DNA of 64,000 nucleotides from Maribacter sp. BPC-D8. Its GTDB lineage: Bacteria > Bacteroidota > Bacteroidia > Flavobacteriales > Flavobacteriaceae. How positions within the stretch are numbered: the first letter of the stretch is position 1; every line of letters begins with the position of its first letter. The stretch spans positions 1,860,001 to 1,924,000 of the forward strand of contig NZ_CP128187.1 in NCBI RefSeq assembly GCF_035207705.1. Reading direction: 5' to 3'. Below, piece after piece: positions 56,638-64,000 of this stretch. A model generated the notes under the pieces. That model was not told where the DNA came from. It saw only the letters and a program-made list of their open reading frames with translations, and made no database searches. A program made the position numbers and the translations under genes.

Positions 56638-59397
56638 TTGGACCGCCAAACCTTTACAAAAATAGGATATATAGCCTTGCAATCAAACAAACATTACTTA
56701 CTTTTCCTATTCTTCGTCTTTGCCAATGCTTTTTACGCTGTTGGTCAAGAAGGTAAAATCACGACTCTTAATATCAAAGCAGAAAGAGATTCAATAATCG
56801 CGCCATTGTTTCCGCCAACCGCTATAAGAGACTCCATTGCCAATGATTCTTTAGTTGCTGATTCTCTAAATCAAAAACCACCTTTACTGTTAGATAAAAT
56901 AACATACAAGGCAAAAGACTATGTAAAATTAAGTCAAAAAGAAAATAAAATTTACCTCTATAACGAAGCAGAAATCTATTATCAAGATACCGAACTAAAA
57001 GCTGGTGTTATTATAATGGATTATATAAAAAATGAAGTTTATGCCGGTAGAATGATAGATTCTTTAGGCAATTATACGCAACTACCTTACTTCAAACAAG
57101 GCACCAATATTGTTATACCAGATTCTATTCGCTTTAATTTTGACACTCAAAAAGCACTTATCTGGAATTCGAGAACAGAACAACAAGCAGCAGCAGGTGC
57201 TTTAGGTAGTGATGCTATGAAAGTTTATGCTGAAATCACCAAAAAGGAAAATGACTCGGTCTATTTTTTAAGTGAAGGAAAGCTGACCACATCTACAGAT
57301 ACTATAAACCCAGATTATTACATACGTGTAAGAAAAGCAAAATTTGTACCTAAAAAGAAGGTAATTGCTGGTTTCAGTAATTTATATATTGCAGATGTAC
57401 CAACGCCTATTGCTATGCCTTTTGCATATTTTCCACTTTCGCAAGGTAGATCCGCAGGTATTTTAATGCCCTCTTTTGGTAATGACCCAAATACAGGGTA
57501 TTTTCTACAGGACATGGGATACTATGTACCTTTAGGAGATTATGCAGATGTTACACTTTCTGGAGATTTTTACACCAATGGTAGTTACGCATTTAGAACC
57601 GCTTCTATTTACACGAAACGCTATAAATATCGAGGTAATATTAACTTAAGATTTGAAAATCAAGTTACTAGTCAAAAAGGCTTTAGTGACTATAGTTTGT
57701 CAAGAAATTATAATATTCAATTTTCACATTCGCAGGATACTAAATCGAGTCCGAATTCACGATTTTCAGCGTCTGTAAACTTGGGTAGTAGTGAGTATTA
57801 CCGAAATTCTTTACAACAACGAAATTTACCCAATACCCAGAATAACACCTTATCATCATCGATATCGTATTCCAAAACGTTTCCCAATTATCCGTCGGTG
57901 AATATGAGTTTAACGGCTACACATTCGCAATTAACTTCAGCTACTGCCACAGAATCTGATACAGATAACATCACCATGACCTTACCTACATTTCAAGCAA
58001 GTGTAGAGCGTATTTACCCTTTCGTAAAGCGAGATGGCATAAAAAAGGGAATTATTGACAACATCAATTTTCAGTATAGTGTAAATGCACAAAATAGGCT
58101 TACTACTAACGATGAAGATTTTTTAACTACCAAAATGTTCGACAATGCTCGTGCAGGTGTTAGTCACAGTATCCCAATTGCAACCAACTTCAAAGTAGCC
58201 AAATTTTTTAGTGTTAGTGTCGGTGGTAACTATGAAGATGTTTGGTCTTTAGAAACGTACAACAGAAGTTATGACAATGACCTAGAAGAAGTCGTAATAG
58301 ATACTGTTAGCGGATTTGACCGTTACAACACCTATAATTTCAGCGCAAGTGTTGGAACCACCCTATATGGAACCTATGTTTTTGGTGAGGACAAAAAATT
58401 TCAAGCTCTAAGGCACACCGTAAGACCATCATTGAGCTATGGCTATGCGCCATCATTTGAACAGTTTTACGACGAGTATCTTGACGAAGATGGTGTCGAT
58501 GTACAATACAGTCGATTTCAAGGAACATTAAACGGAGCACCATCATTAGGAAAATCTAATAGCCTAAGCTTCTCTTTAGCCAATACATTAGAAGCAAAAG
58601 TAAGAGATAAGGATTCCACCAAAACTGAACCCAAGAAAATATCGCTATTAAGCAATTTTAATATTTCTACGGGATATAATTTTGAGTCAGATTCCTTAAA
58701 ATTGAATCCGGTGAGTATTAACGGAGGTACTAACATACTTGACAACAAGATGTCTATTAACTTTTCTGCCGGCTTAGACCCTTATGCAATTGATAACAAC
58801 GGAACTCGAATAGACACTTGGAATATTGATAATGGCGGAAGTCTTTTTAGATTAACAAGAGCAAACGCCAATGTATCATACTCCATTAGCAGCGAAATGT
58901 TCGGTAAAAAAGACGATAAAGACAGAGATGACGAAGAAGAGCTAGACCCCTTTGATTATGTAGCTCAAAGTGGTGGTAGAGATGATGACCTTTTTGGTAG
59001 AGCCGATGATTTCAATTCTAACCCCGTTAGAAAAGATGATAAAAATTCTGATGTAGAGAATCCAATATTCGGCACCAAAATTCCATGGAACTTTAGACTT
59101 GCCTATTCTGCCAACTACAGCAATTCAGCTCGACAAAGTGAGTTTAGCAGTCACTCATTAATGTTCTCTGGAGATATAGAACTTGCACCACGTTGGTCTG
59201 TAGGCGGATCCTCTGGTTACGATTTCAAAAACCAAGGTTTTACATTAACCCAATTGCGTTTTCAAAGAGATTTAAAGAGTTTTACCATGCGTTTTAATTG
59301 GACACCCTTCGGAACTTATAAAAGATGGTACTTCTTTATCGGTATAGATTCTTCGATACTTAAAGATCTTAAGTGGGAAAACAGAAGCCAAAACTAA
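56638..59397 (+). CDS. lptD: LPS-assembly protein LptD-like
   Basis: A 919-residue outer-membrane protein of the Bacteroidota LptD type: signal sequence, an OstA-like jelly-roll region (about 90-240; YNEAEIYYQDTELKAGVIIMDY, VYAGRMIDSLGN), then a large beta-barrel rich in alternating aromatic strands (VTLSGDFYTNGSYAFRTASIY...). It inserts LPS in the outer leaflet. No ATG exists before the signal helix; the start is TTG, either 56638 as given or 56677, which would give the tidier signal MQSNKHYLLFLFFVFANAF. An acidic DxD/E-rich stretch lies near 760-800. Divergent from amiC; ridA follows after 13-19 bases. Confidence 0.88.
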   Translation: MDRQTFTKIGYIALQSNKHYLLFLFFVFANAFYAVGQEGKITTLNIKAERDSIIAPLFPPTAIRDSIANDSLVADSLNQKPPLLLDKITYKAKDYVKLSQKENKIYLYNEAEIYYQDTELKAGVIIMDYIKNEVYAGRMIDSLGNYTQLPYFKQGTNIVIPDSIRFNFDTQKALIWNSRTEQQAAAGALGSDAMKVYAEITKKENDSVYFLSEGKLTTSTDTINPDYYIRVRKAKFVPKKKVIAGFSNLYIADVPTPIAMPFAYFPLSQGRSAGILMPSFGNDPNTGYFLQDMGYYVPLGDYADVTLSGDFYTNGSYAFRTASIYTKRYKYRGNINLRFENQVTSQKGFSDYSLSRNYNIQFSHSQDTKSSPNSRFSASVNLGSSEYYRNSLQQRNLPNTQNNTLSSSISYSKTFPNYPSVNMSLTATHSQLTSATATESDTDNITMTLPTFQASVERIYPFVKRDGIKKGIIDNINFQYSVNAQNRLTTNDEDFLTTKMFDNARAGVSHSIPIATNFKVAKFFSVSVGGNYEDVWSLETYNRSYDNDLEEVVIDTVSGFDRYNTYNFSASVGTTLYGTYVFGEDKKFQALRHTVRPSLSYGYAPSFEQFYDEYLDEDGVDVQYSRFQGTLNGAPSLGKSNSLSFSLANTLEAKVRDKDSTKTEPKKISLLSNFNISTGYNFESDSLKLNPVSINGGTNILDNKMSINFSAGLDPYAIDNNGTRIDTWNIDNGGSLFRLTRANANVSYSISSEMFGKKDDKDRDDEEELDPFDYVAQSGGRDDDLFGRADDFNSNPVRKDDKNSDVENPIFGTKIPWNFRLAYSANYSNSARQSEFSSHSLMFSGDIELAPRWSVGGSSGYDFKNQGFTLTQLRFQRDLKSFTMRFNWTPFGTYKRWYFFIGIDSSILKDLKWENRSQN

Positions 59398-59416
59398 CAT
59401 CTAAATTTTATTGACC

Positions 59417-59797
59417 ATGAAAAAAATCATCAATACAGTTAATGCTCCTTCACCTATAGGACCATACAATCAAGCAACTTTAAGCAACGGAACCTTATAT
59501 ATTTCTGGTCAAATTCCTTTAGACCCTAAAAGTGGAGAATTGGTTTCTGGAGATATAAAACTAGAGACAAAACAGTCTATGGAAAATTTAAAGGCCATTT
59601 TAACCGAAGCTGAAATGACCTTTGAAAATGTTGTGAAGTCGTCTATTTTTCTTAGTGACATGAAACAATTCACTGAAGTAAACGAAGTATATGCTTCTTA
59701 TTTTAATGCAGAAACTGCACCAGCAAGAGAAACAGTAGAAGTTGCAAATTTACCTAAGTTCGTAAATGTTGAAATTTCTATGATTGCCGTAAAATAA
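59417..59797 (+). CDS. ridA: RidA-family enamine/imine deaminase
   Basis: 126 residues from ATG 59417 (an in-frame TTG two codons upstream is less likely). RidA hydrolyses reactive 2-aminoacrylate and related imines. Typical motifs are complete: NAPSPIGPYNQA, ISGQIPLDP, the conserved Arg in APARETVEVANLP and VNVEISMIAVK. It follows lptD by 19 bases and converges on the kinase gene with 4 bases between the stops. Confidence 0.95.
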   Translation: MKKIINTVNAPSPIGPYNQATLSNGTLYISGQIPLDPKSGELVSGDIKLETKQSMENLKAILTEAEMTFENVVKSSIFLSDMKQFTEVNEVYASYFNAETAPARETVEVANLPKFVNVEISMIAVK

Positions 59798-59801
59798 AAT
59801 C

Positions 59802-60653
59802 TTACATATTAGATCTGTGAAAATCGACCAAACCTTCAATAGGTCTTTGTCTAATTACACCAACAATTAAATCATTTCTAAGCAATACAGAAGTTAATTC
59901 ATCTCTTAGATAATGCGCAATACTTCCTACAAAATTGATTGGAACCTTCGTCGCCAATTCAAATTGCATTACGTAGTTATTTATAAATTGCTGAAAGCCT
60001 TTATCTATAACACCTTTAGCATACGGGTGATCTTTGTTCTCTATTAAAAAACGAGCAAAGGTTGCTAAGTACGTATTTGGGTTAGGCTGCTTGTATAAGT
60101 TTTCTTTGATTACATCAGCATCCAAATCATGAGAAGCAGCAAATTTATGTGCTAAATCAGACGGCATTTTATGAAAATAGTAATCACGAATAAGCTTACG
60201 CCCAAAGAAATTTCCACTACCATCATCCATAGGTATATAACCCAATGATGTTACTTTCTGAAATAACTGATTACCATCATAATAACTACAGTTAGAACCC
60301 GTACCCAAAATACAAACGATACCTTGATGACCAACTTTTGTTGTAGCAAATATGGCAGCATACGTATCTTCTTTTACATCGGCTTTTGCATTAGGGAAAT
60401 AATCTTTAAAGATTGCCTTTAAAAATAACTTCATACGATCGGTACCACAACCGGCACCATAGAAATAAAGGTGTGACACCTTTTCTCTATTTTTAGAAAG
60501 TTCAAAATTATTCGCTAAGCGATCTTCAATAACATCTTTCGTCAACACCTCAGGACTCAACCCTAAAGTTTGCGTTAAAAAAAGTTGTTCGCCATTTTCA
60601 TCCAATGCAATCCAATCTGACTTGGTCGCACCACTATCTACTATTAAAATCAT
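59802..60653 (-). CDS. BadF/BadG-type N-acetylglucosamine kinase-like ATPase
   Basis: A 283-residue sugar kinase-fold protein of the BadF/BadG/BcrA/BcrD family. It begins MILIVDSGATKSDWIALDENG (phosphate-1 motif), has CILGTGSNCSYYDG (phosphate-2), DDGSGNFFGRKLIRDYY, and NFVGSIAHYLRDEL (adenosine region). Bacterial relatives phosphorylate GlcNAc, plausibly from cell-wall recycling, which would suit the GH3 and amidase genes nearby. It follows gap by about 90 bases, in the pfkA-gap run. Substrate inferred. Confidence 0.85.
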   Translation of the reverse strand: MILIVDSGATKSDWIALDENGEQLFLTQTLGLSPEVLTKDVIEDRLANNFELSKNREKVSHLYFYGAGCGTDRMKLFLKAIFKDYFPNAKADVKEDTYAAIFATTKVGHQGIVCILGTGSNCSYYDGNQLFQKVTSLGYIPMDDGSGNFFGRKLIRDYYFHKMPSDLAHKFAASHDLDADVIKENLYKQPNPNTYLATFARFLIENKDHPYAKGVIDKGFQQFINNYVMQFELATKVPINFVGSIAHYLRDELTSVLLRNDLIVGVIRQRPIEGLVDFHRSNM

Positions 60654-60740
60654 ATACCGAATGTCTTTAAAAAATAAACCTGAAAATAAGGAAAAACTGC
60701 CTCATTTTCAGGATATATCTTTGTTATACTAAAATGATGG

Positions 60741-61760
<1,020 letters not shown>

Positions 61761-61766
61761 TTAAAA

Positions 61767-62753
61767 TTATGTAGTCATTATTTCTGAAACTCTTATAAGC
61801 TCCTTATCAATTTTTGTATGCCCTTTAATCGCCTTGTTGATTGGCGTTAATGTAAGTTTGTTATCTTGTATACCCACCATAAGGTTTGTTTTACCCTCTA
61901 ACAAAGCCTCTACAGCCTTTACTCCCATTCTACTTGCAAGCACACGATCATAACAAGATGGCGCACCACCTCTTTGCATATGCCCTAGTACAGATACACG
62001 CACGTCATATATTGGTAAATGTTCCTCAACATATTCTTTAAGTTCGAATACATTTTTACCAGATTTATCACCTTCGGCAACAATTACAATACTTGAAGAT
62101 TTACCTGACTCTTTACTTCTTTTTAAAGATTCAAGTAATCTATCTAAACCTAAATTCTCTTCTGGTATTAAAATTTCTTCAGCACCTGCACCAACACCTG
62201 CGTTCAATGCAATATGACCAACATCTCTACCCATTACTTCTACGAAGAAAAGCCTGTTGTGAGAACTTGCCGTATCTCTAATTTTATCAATACATTCTAC
62301 CACAGTATTTAACGCCGTGTCAAAACCTAATGTGAATGTTGTACCGAAAATATCATTATCAATAGTACCAGGTATACCTATAACAGGAAAATTGTATTCT
62401 CTGTTAAATATCATGGCACCAGTAAAACTACCATCACCACCTATTACAACAAATGCATCTATTCCTGCTTTTAGTAACTCCTCATGCGCTGTTTTTCTAC
62501 CTTCTGGAGTTCTAAAATCATCGCAACGAGCAGACTTAAGTATAGTACCACCTTTATTAATAATATTATTTACACTACGGGCGTCCATTGGTTTAAAATC
62601 GCCCTCTATCATACCTTGATACCCTCTATAGATTCCAACACAATCTACCTTCAAGTATGCACACGTACGAACAACTGATCTTATGGCAGCATTCATACCT
62701 GGTGAATCACCTCCTGAAGTCAGTACTGCTATTTTTTTTATTTCTGAAGACAT
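61767..62753 (-). CDS. pfkA: ATP-dependent 6-phosphofructokinase
   Basis: A 328-residue PfkA: ATP site LTSGGDSPGMNAAIRSVVR, GGDGSFTGA, substrate loop GIPGTIDNDIFGTTFTLGFD with the catalytic Asp, EVMGRDVGHIA and LGHMQRGGAPS. Length and motifs are those of bacterial allosteric PFK. First gene of the pfkA-gap-(kinase) run; a TACTTTCG sequence 18 bases upstream on the minus strand is a near-match to the -7 box. Confidence 0.97.
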   Translation of the reverse strand: MSSEIKKIAVLTSGGDSPGMNAAIRSVVRTCAYLKVDCVGIYRGYQGMIEGDFKPMDARSVNNIINKGGTILKSARCDDFRTPEGRKTAHEELLKAGIDAFVVIGGDGSFTGAMIFNREYNFPVIGIPGTIDNDIFGTTFTLGFDTALNTVVECIDKIRDTASSHNRLFFVEVMGRDVGHIALNAGVGAGAEEILIPEENLGLDRLLESLKRSKESGKSSSIVIVAEGDKSGKNVFELKEYVEEHLPIYDVRVSVLGHMQRGGAPSCYDRVLASRMGVKAVEALLEGKTNLMVGIQDNKLTLTPINKAIKGHTKIDKELIRVSEIMTT

Positions 62754-62915
62754 TGAAAAATTTAAGCCAACGAAAGTAAGAAATCTTAGTTGAAATTGGA
62801 ATAAAAGTCAGTCGCATTTTAAGAAAAAATCAACGAAAAGGATTTCGTTGTAACAGATTAACAATCAAATTCTTAAATTTTGTTATTTATTCACAAAAAG
62901 AAAAGTATTCAACTA

Positions 62916-64000
62916 TTAATTTAATGATTTTGGCTTATCGTAAAAACGGATTAAGCTATCATTACCCATGACAGAAGATGGGTTTTCGATTTCTTTTACA
63001 GGTTCTTCTTTTTCAACTGGCTTAGTGGCCAATATTTTTTGAAAAAGTTCTTTGAAATTATTAAAATCTACTTCGTAAGATATACCAGCCCCTTGAGTAG
63101 AGCCTTGTTGATCAGACAAATATGCCTGTATTTCACTTTGTCTACTAAAGAAATTAGCACTTAAAGTACCTTCTTCGTTTAATAATACCTGTATTTCAAA
63201 ATCACCTGCTACCAATGTCTCGCTAGAAGCACCTACCGGTACACCTACTTTACCATTAAATAGTATTCTATCTGATATTTGCGTAGATACCGTAACCCCT
63301 ATTCTATCATCAGTTTCTATATCTGCCGATCGATCAAGTATACCTTGCTCATAAGAAAGACCTAGATTAAACTTATCATTACCTCCACTTAGAATTGAGT
63401 TTAAAATACTCGATGCACTTTGAACCAAGTTACCGGTTATCGCCTGTTGGTTTATACCACTTTGTGAATTCACAAAAGTACCTTGTGCTAATAAGAATAT
63501 GGCATTCTTCTCTTCAACCGTTGGATCCTGTAAAGTATATTCTAATTCTGACTTAACTATAGAGCTCGTACCAGGGAATTCGATTCCAAAATCAATATCT
63601 GGACTTTGTAATTCTCCTGTTAAACTAATAATAACATCTGTTGGTATTCTACGTGTAAATCCGGCATCTTCAAGTAATGGAGCAGGATTGGCATTTAAAG
63701 AGTACACCGCTTCCATATTCAAGATTGCCTCTAATGGCTTTTGATCCCAATTTATAGTTCCACCCGGTTTTACCTTAAACCTTTTATCAATTATTCCGCC
63801 GAACTTATAATTAAAGTCTCCTGTAACTACAACATAATCACCATACATTTCAAACTTACCATTGGTATTGATCTGTATTAAAATAATACCTACTCCAGTA
63901 CCCTTTAAAGAACTTCCTGTTTTGGTATCAGTTACAATTTCAACCTCGGCATCGGGTGTGATATCTAAATTGAACTCTAACTCCAACCCTTGATAATCTT
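62916..64000 (-). CDS. tamB: translocation/assembly module TamB, C-terminal part (partial)
   Basis: The frame is open to the window edge; the N-terminal majority (TamB is usually over 1000 residues) lies beyond 64000. The visible 361 codons show the DUF490 C-terminal domain: GLELEFNLDITPDAEVEIV, ITLTGELQSPDIDFGIEFPG, AIFLLAQGTFV, and VSTQISDRILFNGKVGVPVG. TamB spans the periplasm and takes part in lipid transport and outer-membrane biogenesis. The start at TTG 63986 is not the real start because the frame continues upstream in DYQG. Confidence 0.9.
   Translation of the reverse strand, partial: DYQGLELEFNLDITPDAEVEIVTDTKTGSSLKGTGVGIILIQINTNGKFEMYGDYVVVTGDFNYKFGGIIDKRFKVKPGGTINWDQKPLEAILNMEAVYSLNANPAPLLEDAGFTRRIPTDVIISLTGELQSPDIDFGIEFPGTSSIVKSELEYTLQDPTVEEKNAIFLLAQGTFVNSQSGINQQAITGNLVQSASSILNSILSGGNDKFNLGLSYEQGILDRSADIETDDRIGVTVSTQISDRILFNGKVGVPVGASSETLVAGDFEIQVLLNEEGTLSANFFSRQSEIQAYLSDQQGSTQGAGISYEVDFNNFKELFQKILATKPVEKEEPVKEIENPSSVMGNDSLIRFYDKPKSLN

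Overview
The window is a 64 kb piece of an AT-rich chromosome from a marine-type member of the Flavobacteriaceae (Bacteroidota). The evidence is a type IX secretion sorting domain on a giant secreted protein, SPxxC-less Bacteroidota-style lipoproteins, bacillithiol synthase BshA, flavobacterial promoter boxes (TAnnTTTG), A-rich start regions without Shine-Dalgarno sites, and the gene order lptD / amiC / mlaD / Fe-S pair / GH3-beta-lactamase / bshA, which I recall as typical of this family. I did not identify a species.

Region 1 (1-5410) is housekeeping: the 3' end of mnmE, the tRNA hydroxylase miaE, the fused B12-dependent mutase icmF, and a cobalamin/siderophore-binding-type protein without a signal peptide.

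Region 2 (5738-32141) is a Wzx/Wzy-type surface polysaccharide locus. A leftward operon holds the aminotransferase, the WbpM/PglF-like dehydratase, the Wza-like exporter and the Wzc-like tyrosine kinase; the CpsB-type phosphatase gene converges on wzc. A rightward part holds three nucleotide-sugar genes for UDP-GlcA, its 4-epimer and an N-acetylhexosaminuronate, then a flavoprotein of acyl-CoA dehydrogenase fold, a FemAB/GNAT-like acyltransferase and a helical lipoprotein. A decayed IS30-family element follows, then Wzy, Wzx, three GT4 glycosyltransferases (one frameshifted in an A-run), a hexapeptide acetyltransferase, a PglC-like initiating phosphoglycosyltransferase and an overlapping ATP-grasp/HAD pair. 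Together these predict an acidic, amino-sugar-containing, heavily decorated polysaccharide.

Region 3 (32225-45599) is accessory: a COG5610-type HAD protein, a 2670-residue T9SS-secreted protein joining a PQQ-type sugar dehydrogenase propeller, a diheme cytochrome region, 12 PKD domains and four copies of a discoidin-like domain, then a lipoprotein, a PurN-like formyltransferase and a second FemAB/GNAT-like protein.

Region 4 (45679-64000) is again backbone: an OmpA-family protein, a lipoprotein, bshA, a GH3-beta-lactamase fusion, an HdrB/HdrC-like pair, an MCE protein, amiC, lptD, ridA, an N-acetylglucosamine-kinase-like gene, gap, pfkA and the C-terminal end of tamB.

The observations most worth following are the likely phase-variable or broken glycosyltransferase at 28581-29773, the intrinsic terminator of the wzc operon buried inside the cpsB coding sequence, the multi-domain secreted redox protein with its 1.07 kb internal super-repeat, and the set of unusual decoration enzymes (flavoprotein, two FemAB-like, PurN-like, ATP-grasp) around the polysaccharide locus.
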